From contig CM065811.1 in assembly GCA_033398695.1 (NCBI GenBank), positions 112,329,501 to 112,393,500 on the forward strand: DNA of 64,000 nucleotides, written 5' to 3'. The notes under the pieces are model-generated. The model saw nothing but the letters and a program-made list of their open reading frames with translations. It was not told the origin of the DNA and did no database searches. A program made the translations under genes and the position numbers. Shown piece by piece: positions 45,130 through 57,992 of the stretch. The stretch is from Orobanche coerulescens. Its lineage: Eukaryota; Streptophyta; Magnoliopsida; Lamiales; Orobanchaceae. Within the stretch, counting starts at the first letter, position 1; every line of letters begins with the position of its first letter.

Positions 45130-47504
45130 TGTAATACCCGAGATTTCTGATATGTATTTGGAACTTGTGATATTGTAATCGTTGTACTTGATCTGAGTAT
45201 TATTCTCCGTATTTCATAATCCGATGTTGTCGAGCGTATGATTTCATTCTGCGCATGTAGCGCACGCTATCGGCTAGGTGTAGCGTACGCTAACATGGAT
45301 TCATAGCGCACGCTACAAAGGAACATTAGCGCACGCTATGCGTGGTCAATTTTATTGAGACGTGCGGTAGGTGAGATCTGGCCGGGGACCCCTGTCGGAT
45401 TGTGTCGGGATGAACCTGGACGGCTTTCGGGAAAAGCCAAGTCAACGCCTTAGCGCACACTACAGGCATGTGCATAGCACGCGCTAAGTGCCGAGTACAG
45501 TAAAGTCAGTAGCCATTAGCGCACGCTACGAGCAGGGGCTAGCGCGTGCTAATAATCATTTCCTATAAATAGGACAACATCCTTTTCGTATTTTCAGTCC
45601 TTTCTTTTCCCACATCCGAATTCTTATACTTAGAGTATAACTTCCTACATCCTAAACACTTCATATCAGCATCCTAGCTCGTGATTGAAGATTGTAGATC
45701 TTTGAGGAGTGGTGTTCGAGCCTTCGACGTTGGATTGCTTCGATTTCCTCCGTGTTCTTCACTACTTTGAGGTAGGTGATTCTTCACCGATATTAGTAAT
45801 GTTCTTAAGGACGTTTGATCATGTTTTGATAGCCAGTTATTTCGTTTATAATCGGTCGTCACATGTTAGAAGGATACTTTTAACGTATCGGCACTATATA
45901 TCGTATGAACCCTTGAACCTTTTTAGTTTATGGACTCCTAAGCATTTTCAAACCGATTTGTGATCAGTAAACGGATATTACCTAGATTTTTACGTTTTAC
46001 TCATTGGAATCATGCGTTTTGGAACGTAGGACGAACGGAACTTAGAATATTTTCTTGAAGATCTAAGATGAATTATGGTGTTGGGATGATTATCCATATC
46101 TTTGTACCTCATAGTCATTCAGTACGTATAGAACTTCCACAAACCTTATTAGCATGATATGCTCGGGAATGACTTGTATTATCACCATAGAATTCATGAG
46201 TTCATCACCATTAGCTCCAGTTTTCTTCCAGTAGTAATCTGCCATGCAAGGTTAGCGCACGCTAACATACGTAAGTTAACGTGCGCTATCAGGGATAAAT
46301 TAACGCACGCTACGTTTGATACGTAACGTACGTTATGATATCAGCCGAGTCAGTCGACTGATCAGAGAGAACTGTCAGTCCGTGGCTAGCGTACGCTAGG
46401 CTTATACGATAGCGTACGCTAGGCTTATACGATAGCGTACGCTAACAGGCAGGCTTAGCGCACGCTACATAGAGTACGTAGCGTACGCTAAGTGGTTCAG
46501 GCAGACTGCATATTTTGAGCTTTTGGGCCGTAGACCGAATTGTTAGGCCATCGTTCGACTTGAGATGATTTGTATATCATTCCTTTTGTTAAGGTTCGAG
46601 CTTGCTACGTTGATCGAAGGAGGCGGCCTTCGAGTGTGTTGAGATCATTGAAGTATTTCGTTCTTGCCATCTTCGAGGCAAGTATCGTAATATATTAATA
46701 TTGGTATTTTGAGCATGCGTGTGATTTTTCATGTTGTTGAACATGAGATTTATTACGTTGAATTGTCATGATATTCGTTATCTAGTGTTTGTATGTTCAT
46801 GTTGATGAACATAATGATTTGGCATATGTGTATGCATGAGTTGTGTTTGTGTACGTTGTACGATCTATGCTGAGGGCGCTGGATCGGATGTCCACCTCGT
46901 GTTGGTCCGACGGGATCATCTTGGGATCTAGGCTGAGGGCGTTGGATCATTGGACGGGTTATTTCCACCTCGTGTTGGTCCGACGGGATCATCTTGGGAT
47001 CTATGCTGAGGGCGCTGGATCATTGGAATACCCTTGCTGTGTTAATGGAATCTTGTGGATTCGCATTGTCGGATTCCGGTAGCGGAAGTTCGTGTGGTGT
47101 ATCTTGTTATGTATTGTTGATGCATATTCGAATTGTTTAATATGATACTTGTACTAGCATCTTTTTGCTAACCCCTTTGGGGGTGGACATTTGTTTTGAT
47201 GTTCAGGTAGCCGAGGAGCAGGGAAACAGCCACAGTACCGACGTGACGACAAAGGGGTTCAGTGATGTTTGTTGTTGTTGGTGATTCGTTTTCTTGTTTT
47301 GATTTCAGTACTCGAGTACACGTGTCGTATTAATATCATTTCGATATGGTTGTATTAATTACTCGTTGAACCAGTTGTACGGTTTTGTAAACTTGAATTT
47401 CCGCAGCATTGATGTCTTATATTTACATTTCTTTTCAGCCTTGTAAATCCTTACATAAAGGGTTTACGGCGCTGTAATTATTCCGAATATCTCGGGGTGT
47501 TACA
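45130..47504 (+). repeat. Tekay-C 3' LTR (2375 bp)
   Basis: Copy of 37884-40234. It is 24 bp longer because of a 23-bp extra motif unit (about 46396-46441) and one added A. Other differences are scattered point changes, many of them C/T or G/A, for a low overall divergence. The TATA box is at about 45563. Confidence 0.95.
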
Positions 47505-47509
47505 TAGTG

Positions 47510-49230
47510 TATGCTTGAGAAAAGTTGGTCTTGACTATAAGCATATATTAGCGTATTTGCTAGGCCGGTTCGGTTCCTGGGAGAAAAATATAGGAACCGG
47601 AACGGAACCGCATAGTTTTTCGCGGTTCGGTTTTTCCAGTTTTTTTTGTCCGAACGGCACAGGAACCGAACCGCACAGGAACCGAACCGAACCGGAACCG
47701 AACCGGAACCGATTTTGTATGGTTTGGAAGAAATATATTATATTATATTTTATTTTATTAAGAATATATTATATTATTTTATATTATATTAATTATGTTT
47801 AATAAGAATATATTATATTATATTATATTATATTCAGAGGGTCAGTTTCCCGGTTCGGTGCGGTTCGGACGGTTCATTGCGGTTCAGATCGGTTCCTCTT
47901 TAAAACAGACATGAACCGCGAACCGAACTGAACTGAATACTAACAGTACGAACCGAACCGAAAAAATAAATTTGTTGCTAGGAACCGAACCGAACCGTCG
48001 GTTCCGATGCGGTTCGGATCAGTTCTGCGGTTCCCGGTTCCAAAAGTCCCAGCCCTAGTATTTGCATACGTTGAACTGGATCGAGGTGAGATAGTGTCTT
48101 CTGTACTGACTGTAAGAAGAACGTAAATCTCGGATAATTATTATTTCTTAATTCTAAGTATATAATATTTAATTGTGTATTTATAATAATTATTGTTTTG
48201 ACTTACCATAGGTGAGAGTCAGAATGACCGACTCAATAAGCCTCGTATTTTGGGCAATAATATTGTTTATACGACAGTTATTATTATTATTAGAAATCGT
48301 GTCCCGACTCGTGCGGGTTGATGATGTCCCCTTGAGGAGCTCGATAATGATTATTATATTAAACCCTGCATGTGGATTTAATTCCGATATAATAATAAGG
48401 TTCGAGTGGTACTGCTCTTGGATAAGATATTAATTAATTAAAGCTGTCAGTAGCTTATAATTAATTAATGGACATTTGATATCTTAAACACGGGAAATAA
48501 TATATTTAATGAGGAGCCCAATTTCGTAATTTGGGATTTTGGTAGGAAGTGCAATATCAACTTTTTAGTGGACTAAGTTGATATTAATAGATTCATTATA
48601 TTAGGAAGAGTCCTAATAAGGTAGATGAATTTATTAGGGAGTCCTTCCATAATCCTCCTTTAGATCCCTAGTAGTAGTCCAAGAGCTTATAAATAGGACA
48701 TCTTGGGTGTTGGCCGATTTTCATCACTTTAATACACAAGGAATTTTGATTTTTCTTCTAAGTGTTTAATTGTGGATCTTGACTTGTCTCTTTGATTCCA
48801 CAATTGAGAGAACACTTTTATTCTTGCTACATATCGGAATAACTTGAAGAAAAGAAAATCGAGAGTTGTGAGGGATACAAATTGGCCGATCCAAAGGTTG
48901 TCCAAGAAAGATCCGGTAGCTCGTTGCCCACACAACGTCCGGTTCAAGGCGGATCATACTCTAGAAGATCTAAAGGTAGAAATACAAGACGATTAAGACG
49001 GAAGTAACCAATAGTCTTCAAAAGGTAATATCATATGATCTTGGATCTAGATTAGGATATTTTAATTATCAACATATTTAATTAATAAATAATAAATAAT
49101 ATTTAAATTGCTTATTAGTCTTAGTAATTAATTAATTAGCATGCCTAAATAGATCTTATGCTCGTAGATACGTAAAACGTGATTATCATCTTTCCCAAAC
49201 TTCACTTCCGCTGCGTTTTACTTTCCAACA
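47510..49230 (+). repeat. Copia-B 3' LTR, second part, with a hAT inserted
   Basis: Resumes TATGCTTGAG after the duplicated TAGTG and ends TTTCCAACA. The hAT element occupies 47561-48057 (plus its duplication). Confidence 0.93.
47561..48057. mobile_element. hAT-type non-autonomous element 2 (497 bp)
   Basis: Has the 8-bp duplication GTATTTGC (47553-47560 and 48058-48065); the empty site is seen in the 5' LTR near 31070. The right end is TCCCAGCCCTA, inverse TAGGGCTGGGA, and the left TAGGCCGG is slightly degraded. Interior has dense GGTTCGGTTCC/GGAACCGAACC words at both ends and an ATATTATATTA-rich middle. No transposase. Confidence 0.9.
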
Positions 49231-49479
49231 GAAGGACCTAGGCAAGCGATCGCCTCCCCTTGCACAACGTATACCGTCGAGGATCACCATCTAACATGAC
49301 GGTCCGAAGTAGAAAAGTGCCGACATGGTTGTGGAGGTCGATGGAACCGATCTCTGCGACTATGCAAGGTTCCTTTGGGTAGAGATCGCTCGCCCTTCGT
49401 TTAAATACGAGGTGGGCGTAGCCAAAGGACCCTCCAAAATAGATCTGTGGACACGCTCGTCCGTTCTCAAAGGTCCATC
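49231..49479 (+). repeat. Rest of Tat tandem repeat unit 2
   Basis: After the duplicated GAAGG the unit continues with GACCTAGGCAAGCGATCGCC and runs to AAGGTCCATC. There it is cut again by Copia-C. It is roughly 85% similar to unit 1 by eye. Confidence 0.8.
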
Positions 49480-51465
49480 TGTTGGGATTCGTTGCCTAAA
49501 ACGAAGGCCCAGCGGAAGCGGTAAAATGAAAATTAATTCGATCCGAATCCCTACGAGGATCGATCGAGCAACGTATATACGAATATATAAACGAAAAGCA
49601 AGAGTCGTAAGAAACTAACCCTCGAAGTCCGTTGATTAAATGGTAACCTTCTCTTGAGCTATTCCAAAGCTTTAGTTGGATCTCTACGAGTCCAATCCGC
49701 TCCAAGCTCTTGAACGATCCAATGCCGAAAACACCGCGTCTCTACTTGCCACGCGCCGTAAAACGACCGGAACAACAACACTCGATTAACCTCTAAGGTT
49801 ACGGCTAGAATCAAGTGATGAAGCTTTTATTATTACACTCTAAATGTATAATATATCTCTCTCAATGTATCTTGAATTTTCTCCAAGAAAACTAAAGAAC
49901 AAAAGTGAAGAAAATGATGAAGACTTGAAAAATGATTTTCTCTCTCACTTGTGCAAAGCTCACGGCTGGAATGGCATATGAACCAAGTGAAGGGAGTCTT
50001 CATTATATTCTTATTCAACTACCCAAAATCTCCTACTTTAGACAATATCACCAAAGGGGTGATATTTGTCCTCTTGATTGGTCACAAGTCCACCACACTA
50101 GAAAGTGTAGACCAAGACCAAGTAAGGGAGTAGGTGATGGGGTGGCCATCTAGAAGGAGTCGGATGAGTTTGATTTGTTTCGGACTCCCTGTGAGTCCAA
50201 ACAGATAAACTCCTATTCCGTTCCGATGTATTTGTGTCGATTAATTAATCCAATCAATTAATCACATTAAATACATAATAACATAATTAATTTCTCCAAG
50301 AAATAATTATATTTATGAATTAAATTAATCACCCAGTAATTTATTTAATTCATTAGGCCGTAAATTAATTTATCCAATAAATTAATTTAGACATCCAATG
50401 TCCCAATAAATTAGATATCCAATATCTAATATTTATAATGAGAGAACAAGCTCGATTCATTCCGTTGTCAATCCTAATGCGCGACTCGGTAGGTCCGTCT
50501 CAGTCAGCAATGGGAGGAACCAAAGAGTAGTAGCACCACCTAGCCAGTCTGGTGGCCTACACTGTACCCCGACTGAGAACGAATGATTGGGATCATTCAA
50601 GAACCATTCTGTCGTGAATACCGATGGCGTATAAACCCTTCTTTCTAATGTCCCGATCAAGTTATAGGGTCACGGTCAGTCAAACCCCATATGTACTTGA
50701 CGCTATGCATGCTTTAATGCAAATCGAGATCATCGAGCTCTCATGTATCTAATACAGCTAGCTCCAATGCTTTGGCCAAAGACTTATGATCTCATCTGCC
50801 AATAACCGCATAGGACATATAACCCGTTCACTAACAGGAGAAAGAATTCTATCTTGGTATTCAGTAGGACCTGCTACTTGCCCATCAAGATGCACGTCGA
50901 GGTTGACCTCCGCCTTCCGGTTTATAGGGTCGAACTACTCTAATGAAAATCTTGACATCACAAGCACATCCCTGCTAAATCCTCAAGTCGAAGGTTCACG
51001 AATACCTATCATAACCTTTCAATTCCATCATTGACTGTCCCGGAGTGAAATCCGTGTGACGAATCGAGGATGAGTCGGTTCGAGTATACTAATCTAATTA
51101 GCATACCTATAACGTGTGCTCCCACTAACCATTAGTGTTCGACAGGCACTCTCCTTATCAAAGAACACGTCATACAAGTCTTCACATAAACTTAACGCCC
51201 AGTCAAGTTTCATCGACTTGCGAACGATTAAGTATTTGAGCTATAAACCTTTCCAGTGCCGACCCCCTTATCCAATAAGGAGTGGAACGTTTTGCTCTCA
51301 AATACAAGGACTAGTTTCTACATGTATATTTACGAGTTAGGAATGCCAATAACTACCAGTAAATAAAGAAACATTCATTGCCTTATATAATTGATTTACA
51401 TAATTACAAGTGCAATGCCCTCACTCAACATCCTCTGAGTGGCATTCGAGGGCATACTCCTAACA
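49480..51465 (-). repeat. Copia-C 3' LTR (1986 bp)
   Basis: Read on the minus strand it starts TGTTAGGAGTATGCCCTCG and ends CGAATCCCAACA. Homologous to 57162-57992 plus 62475-63636. Open frames within are also present in the partner and resemble no protein. Confidence 0.93.
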
Positions 51466-51478
51466 ATCTCCCACTTGC
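51466..51478 (-). other. Polypurine tract of Copia-C
   Basis: On the minus strand GCAAGTGGGAGAT directly precedes the 3' LTR start TGTTAGG. Confidence 0.85.
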
Positions 51479-51480
51479 AC

Positions 51481-54231
51481 TCAATGCCACACACTATGGT
51501 ATATAATACCCATGTTCTCCAGATGACGCTCCAAGCTAGTCTGAGAAAGTTGCTTGGTCAGTGGATCGGCGACGTTGTCGGCCGAGTCTACTCTGTGCAG
51601 CACAATGTATCCATTGCGAACAAATTCTCTTACGAGATGATACTTCCTCTCAATATGTTTGGTACTGTTGTGAAACCTCGGCTCCTTGGCCTGCGCTACG
51701 GCTCCGTCGTTGTCGCAGTACAGCGGAACAGGCAGCTCAGCACATGGTATCACTTGAAGTTCTCCCAGAAACTTCTTAATCCAGAACCCTTCCTTGGAAG
51801 CCTCCGAGGTTGCTTGATACTCAGCCTGACAGGTGGATCCAGCAGTCGCGCTTTGCTTGGCACTACGCCAAGATACTGCTCCTCCATTAAGAGTAAATAT
51901 GTAGCCAGAAGTGGACATCGAGTCGTCCTTCAGTCCTTGGAAGTCCGAATTAGTGAATCCCACCACATCCAATTCTCCACCGCCATACATCAGAACCATA
52001 TCTCTAGTCCTTCTTAAGTACTTGAGAACGTTCTTTACGGCAGTCCAATGTTCCCTACCTGGGTTTGCCTGAAACCTACTCACCACGCTTACAGCATGCG
52101 CGATGTCAGGTATTCTACACAACATAGCATACATAAGGCTACCCACGGCTGAAGCATATGGTATATTACTCATTTCCTTGTGTTGTTCCTCACTTTGAGG
52201 ACACATCTTCAAGGTGAGTTTTATTCCATGTCGCATCAGTAGGAACCCTCTTTTAGAATCATCCATCTTAAATTGCTTTAAGATTTTATCTATATAGAGG
52301 GCTTGGGAAAGACCTATTGTTCTCTTCGCTCTATCCCGGTAGAGTCAAATACCAAGAATATAGGTAGCTTCTCCCAAGTCTTTCATGGAAAAATTACTCG
52401 AAAGCCAAGATTTTACAGAACTGAGCATTCCCACATCATTTCCTATTAGTAGAATATCATCCACATATAGTATTAAGAATGCGATCTTGCTCCCACTAAC
52501 CCTCTTGTATACACAAGGTTCCTCTTAATTTTGCACGAAGTCAAACTCTTTGACTGCCTCGTCAAAATGAAGGTTCCAACTACGTGACGCTTGCTTCAGT
52601 CCATAAATGGAACGCTGAAGCTTGCACACTTTCTGAATATTGACTTCGGACACAAATCCTTTAGGCTGCTCCATATAGATTTCCTCCTCGAGGAATCCAT
52701 TAAGGAAAGCCGTCTTTACGTCCATTTTCCATATCTCATAATCGTGGTAGGCAGCTATAGCAAGCATCATGCGAATAGACTTGATCATGGCTACGGGCGA
52801 GAAGGTATCGTGGTAATCGATCCCTTCCTTCTGGGTATAACCCTTTGCCACAAGCCTGGCCTTATAGGCTTCAACCTTGCCATCACCATCAGTCTTTCTC
52901 TTGTAGATCCACTTGTTCCCAATAGGCACTATGCCCTTGGGGCGGTCTACTAGAGTCCAGACCTAATTGACATGCATCGAGTCTATCTCAGCTTCCATAG
53001 CTTCATGCCATTTTGCGGAGTCTACATCCACCATCACTTGGTCATAGGTCATCGGGTCGGTCTCTTGGCTATCACTTGGAACCTCATGAAGACCCAGCTC
53101 CTCCAAGTGCACAAGCCCATACCTCTCAGGTAAATGAGACACCCTATTAGACCTACGAGGTGGTTGTACTTGTGTTTCAGAAAGTTCGGTTCCAGTTTCT
53201 TGCACAGGTGTCTCTCGAGGAGTTTCATTGTATTCTTCTAAAGAAATACTTCTACCTGCTCCGCCTTCCTGAATGAACTCATCTTCCAGGAAGTGTGCTT
53301 GTAAAGCAATAACGATCCTTCGATCTTCGGGCATGTAGAATAGATATCTCATCATCCCAGACGGGAATCCAATGAAACGTCCCTTCGCAGACCTAGCTTC
53401 CAAATTTTCCACCTTAGTCTTCTTGACATAAGCGGGACATCCCCAAATCCCAATATGATTAAGACTTGGTTTCCTTCCTTCCCACATCTCATGTGGAGTT
53501 TTAGGAACGGATTTGGAAGGACATCTGTTCAAGATGTAAGCAGCAGTCAGGAGTGCATATCCCCACAGGTAAATCGGCAAGTCAGTATAGCCCAGCATGG
53601 AACGGACCATGTTCAACAGGGTCCGGTTCCTTCTTTCTGACACACCATTTAACTGAGGAGTACCTGGAGGTGATAGTTGTGAAACTATTCCATGTTCCTT
53701 AAGGAACTCGTCAAACTCCATACTCATATACTCGCCACCTCAGTCCGACCGAAGTGCTTTGATATGATTACCAGTTTGTTTCTTGACTAGGGCCTTGAAT
53801 TCCTGGAATTTCTCAAAGGCCTCGGATTTATGTTTCATTAAGTATACATAACCATACCTAGTATGACCATCTGTAAACGTAATGAAATATTGATATCCGT
53901 CATGTGCTGCTTCCAAAGCACCACAAACGTCAGTATGTATTAATCCCAGTTTATCAGCGGCTCTTTCAAAAGTCCCTGTGAAGGGGGACTTAGTCATTTT
54001 GCCTTTAAGGCAAGATTCACAAGTAGGAAAGGGATCCGATCCCAATGGACCCATAAGTCCATCTTTTTCCATCTTGTAAACCTTGGTCTGACCAACATGA
54101 CCAAGTCTAAGATGCCATTTCAAAACTTGATTGGTTTTATCCCTACCACGTTTTCTAGTCATAGTATTCACAACTACTTTGTTGCTGAGATTTAGATGAT
54201 ACAATCCATTCAACAATGTAGCAGTACCCAC
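51481..54231 (-). pseudogene. Copia-C pol (integrase, reverse transcriptase, RNase H) with point stops
   Basis: Integrase (54231-52963): HLRLGHVGQTK...CESCLKGK zinc site, LIHTDVCGALE and FITFTDGHTRYGYVYLM, then a TGA at about 53733 inside the SDRGGEY motif, then PGTPQLNGVSERRN with the catalytic Glu. The usual DD in FIDDYSRY reads TDGHTRY, so a conserved residue is changed. Reverse transcriptase (52929-52267): KWIYKRKTDGD, VKTAFLNGFLEEEIYM, RSIYGLKQASRSWN, then stops at about 52525 and 52337. RNase H (52266-51481): GFTNSDFQG, STCQAEYQATSEASKE, LYCDNDGAVAQAKEP, KHIERKYHLVREF, DNVADPLTKQLS. Only about four stops break the whole of pol, three of them TGA or TAG, so it decayed recently and by point changes. 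Confidence 0.92.
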
Positions 54232-54395
54232 TAGTTTATTTATAAAATAAATTTTGAGGAACCATCACCAATGAAAAATGAAAAGCCTTTTCGGTCCATG
54301 ACCGGAATGGATACAATGTTTTTGTGCCCCTTGGGCAAAACAAGTACATCTTATAAAGTCAAAACAAAGCTGGATTCTAAACCCAAAAGAAGTGA

Positions 54396-55424
54396 TCATA
54401 TGTCGGTCGCCTCGACACTATGCCCGCTTCCGACTCTGATCATAACTTCTCCAGCTCCAAGCTTCCTACTTTGTTCCAGATCCTGATTCACGGTACAAAT
54501 ATGAGAACTAGCACCAGAATCCAGTATCCAGGAAGTAGAAAATACAGTAGCAAAACAATTTGTTTCCAAAACTAAAAGTTCTGTACCTGAAGTGCCATGA
54601 AGAATCGGACAGTCTCTAGCCCAGTGGCCCAGATCACCGCACTTGAGACAAGCATCCTTCTTCTTCTTGTTCTTTGGAATCATTGGGGCCTTGCCCTTAC
54701 CCTTAAGGTCCTTAACTTGTGGTCCAGTTTGCTTCTTGGTCTTTTTCTTCTTGTTCTTAGACCTCCGAGGTCCAGAAGAAATCACAAGAGCAGACTCCTT
54801 CATCCGTGGAGTCTTCATCTGTGACTGAGCGGTCACAAGTTTGTTCATTAGCCCAGCTAAATTGCATGCACTCTCATTGCAGTTGAAGTTCATAACAAAC
54901 TGTGAGAAGGAATCAGGGAGAGACTGTAGGATAAGGTCGGTTTGGAGAGAAGTATCCATTTTAAAATCAAGAGCCTCCAATCTCTCGATCATGGATATCA
55001 TTTTGAGGACGTGTTCCCCAACCTTCTCACCTTCCTTCATCCTTGCACCGAACAGTTGCTTGGATATCTCATATCTAGCGATTCTGCGTGCTCACCATAA
55101 AGTTCGGTTAAGTGAGATAGAATGCCTAGCAGAAGTCATTTTCTCATGAGGTCTCTGAAGCTCATTAGACATGGAAGCCATCATATAAGCACGGACTTTC
55201 ACGTCATCCTTAACCCACTTTTCGTGGTTTTCAATCTCTTCCTGATTGGCTCGGGTCCGCACAGGAGGCGCCGGAATGTCCGTCTCCAAGACGTATCCCA
55301 GTGCCTCTATACTGAGGACAATCATCAGATTGCGGAGCCAATCGACAAAGTTAGGTCCCATTAAGGTGTTCTTTTCGAGTAGAATTGCGAGTGGATTCAT
55401 TGTCATATTGAGATTTGTCTGCAT
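54396..55424 (-). pseudogene. Copia-C gag and protease start, one frameshift
   Basis: Starts ATG (55424, or the second Met) and reads MNPLAILLEKNTLMGPNF, matching the Copia-B gag start. A break at about 55092-55040 separates the second part, EHVLKMISMIERLEALDF to LILQSLPDSFSQFVMNFN. The zinc knuckle CLKCGDLGHWARDC is intact, as is the protease site WILDSGASSHIC. It then runs to a stop at 54396; the protease remainder (54232-54395) is disturbed. Better preserved than Copia-B. Confidence 0.9.
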
Positions 55425-57148
55425 TAAGTATAACAGATTAATTAGTGACTTGTTATATTATGATATGAGTATAGAATTAAGGTCTTTTCTATTCTTGTTA
55501 CCCAGCTCCCACTATTTTTATCGGAATAACACACTCCCATGTGATATCCGGAAGTATCGTCGCTCTACTTCATAGTGGTGATCGAGTTCTTTATAAATCT
55601 TAATAGAGGGCAACTGAACAGGTTTCTAGTCTATTAATTTTCATAAAGTGGTGTCCAACACCAACCCATCTAATGGATGATTCGATCTTCTTTTTCCCCT
55701 TCTTCACTCCACTCAACCTATACGGTTTCTATGGTTCGTGAACAAGTTAAGTTTATACCATCGACGCAAATCAGTTTCACAATTGAATCTTATCCAGCAA
55801 CCTATCAGGTTTCTAGGGATAAAATTTGCTCCAACCGAAGGCATCCAATGGGCTCCCGGTAATTTATCCGTCCTCCCCGAACGACTACCCCGATAACTCG
55901 GAAGCATAGCACATCCGGTTTGGATTTCAATTTCCCGAAAGCTCGATGGAGGGAAGGAAAACCTTGAAACCTTATAAACTTAATAATTTGTTGTGGGAGA
56001 ATTATCGCGATTAATGTTACACTTTGCACATCAATTCATTTAAGCGCGTTTGTGGCATTCATACAATATGAAACAACCATTCACAACCTAGTTGATACCA
56101 ACATGTGGTTCATGGACCGTTCCTAGAAAACAAAAACTCCGTAATCTAATTACAAGTCTCCGTCTTGAATCTTCATCTTCTCGAAATGGATCTTCCTCCG
56201 GTCTTCGTCATTACATATAAATTTTACATCGAAAATTGCATCCTAGATACAAACATTTCTAGTAAAATAAATAGGCTCAAAACGGCCTTTACAACCCAAT
56301 GGAATAAAACGAACGATTCAAAACTATGTCCACGAACCACATCCCCATTCAAAAGCATTCATCCAATAAATACTATATAAATAAAAAGCGTAGAGGTACA
56401 TTGATCCAATCAACAATACGAACCGATCCAATCGATTCACACAATCGGTAATATGATAACGTTCAAAATAATTCGGTCGACCATAAATATTCCAATTAAT
56501 CAAATTTCCCTTATAAAATGAAATACCATAAATCATTTTAATCATATTAAATACAATTTAACATGTGGGAGATTAATTTTCAAGAATACACGAAAAAATC
56601 GAGTCGGGGTGAAAACTAGCCAGCATGACCGAGTCACCCTCGGCAGCATACCGGCAGTCAGGCCTGGCATGGCCGAGTCACGCTCGGAAGATGCCGGCCA
56701 GGACACGACCGAGTCACCCAGGACACGGTCGGTGCACGTCTGGCGGTGACTTGGCGGATCGCGGACACGACCGAGTCACCCTAGACACGGTCGAGTCTGC
56801 CTGGCAGTGACTTGGCCACACTGCCGGACACGACCGAGTCACCCAGGACATGGTCGAGTCACTCTCGGCCAGATTACCCTTTTTGTCCAAAAAGTCGTCC
56901 GACGACGATTCGGGGCTAGATTTTCGACCGGATATCCAGTATCAATATTTTCCGACTTTCATATCTTCAATATAAATCATATTTCCCAGAAATTTAAGAT
57001 TTATATTTAGACATAAACTTACGAAAAAAATATAACTACAAGGAACGTAAAACATGTACCACGATTATGACTAAAATGATTCCAAATCATTCACCATCTA
57101 ATCGAGCATTCCAAATGCCAATATCGTATATACAATCGCAAGACCTAC
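55425..57148 (-). other. Copia-C leader, no gene
   Basis: Long leader of about 1.7 kb between primer site and gag, AT-rich except for the GC-rich array at 56627-56870. I see no nested element boundary, but I cannot exclude that part of it is foreign. Confidence 0.55.
56627..56870 (-). repeat. Array of GACCGAGTCACCC words in the Copia-C leader
   Basis: In plus-strand terms ACACGACCGAGTCACCC occurs repeatedly, alternating with ACACGGTCGAGTC and GCCTGGC spacers. GGCCTGGCATGGCCGAGTCA here closely echoes GGCCTGGCCTGGCCGAGTTA in the Tekay-A array (4396-4416). Unlike the other arrays it lies downstream of the primer site. Confidence 0.7.
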
Positions 57149-57160
57149 GCTCCGATACCA
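57149..57160 (-). other. Primer-binding site of Copia-C
   Basis: On the minus strand TGGTATCGGAGC follows the 5' LTR end (CCCAACA) after one base. Confidence 0.88.
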
Positions 57161-57161
57161 C

Positions 57162-57992
57162 TGTTGGGATTCGTTGCCTAAAACGAAGGCCCAGCGGAAG
57201 CGGTAAAACGAAAATTAATTCGATCCGAATCCCTACGAGGATCGATCGAGCAACGTATATACGAATATATAAACGAAAAGCAAGAGTCGTAAGAAACTAA
57301 CCCTCGAAGTCCGTTGATTAAATGGTAACCTTCTCTTGAGCTATTCCCCAAGCTTTAGTTTGATCTCTACGAGTCCAATCCGCTCCAAGATCTTGAATGA
57401 TCCAATGCCGAAAACACCGCGTCTCTACTTGCCACACGCCGGAAAATGACCGGAACAACAACACTCGATTAACCTCTAAGGTCACGGCTAGAATCAAGTG
57501 ATGAAGCTTTTATTATTACACTCTAAGTGTATAATATCTCTCTCTCAATGTATCTTGAATTTTCTCCAAGAAAACTCAAGAACAAAAGTGAAGAAAATGA
57601 TGAAGACTTGAAAAATGATTTTCTCTCTCACTTGTGCAAAGCTCACGGCTGGAATGGCATATGAACCAAGTGAAGGGAGTCTTCATTATATTCTTATTCA
57701 ACTACCCAAAATCTCCTACTTTATACAATATCACCAAAGGGGTGATATTTGTCCCCTTGATTGGTCACAACTCCACCACACTAGAAAGTGTAGACCAAGA
57801 CCAAGTAAGGGAGTAGGTGATGGGGTGGCCATCTAGAAGGAATCGGATGAGTTTGATTTGTTTCGGACTCCATGTGAGTCCAAACAGATAAACTCCTATT
57901 CCGTTCCGATGTATTTGTGTCGATTAATTAATCCAATCAATTAATCACATTAAATACATAATAACATAATTAATTTCTCCAAGAAATAATTA
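57162..57992 (-). repeat. Copia-C 5' LTR, 3' part
   Basis: Matches 49480-50300. Ends at the left AATTA duplication of Copia-D. Confidence 0.93.

Larger units (their letters stand above)
37884..47504 (+). mobile_element. Tekay-C, chromodomain Ty3/gypsy element with a long intact pol frame
   Basis: Bounded by TGTAATACCC...TTACA and the target duplication TAGTG (37879-37883 and 47505-47509); removing it restores the Copia-B LTR. LTRs are 2351 and 2375 bp. The interior has a Met-type primer site, broken gag and protease, a 977-codon reverse transcriptase-RNase H-integrase-chromodomain frame, and a polypurine tract. The C-terminal chromodomain with these LTR ends points to the Tekay/Del chromoviruses. 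It is the only element here with a long uninterrupted pol. Confidence 0.97.
30754..49230 (+). mobile_element. Copia-B, full-length Ty1/copia element with Tekay-C and a hAT nested in its 3' LTR
   Basis: Bounded by TGTTAGGATTG...TTTCCAACA and the target duplication GAAGG (30749-30753 and 49231-49235). Order is 5' LTR, Met primer site, leader, gag, protease, integrase, reverse transcriptase, RNase H, 3' LTR, the order that defines Ty1/copia. The coding part carries several stops and shifts. Without the two nested elements it would be about 8.4 kb. Confidence 0.96.
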
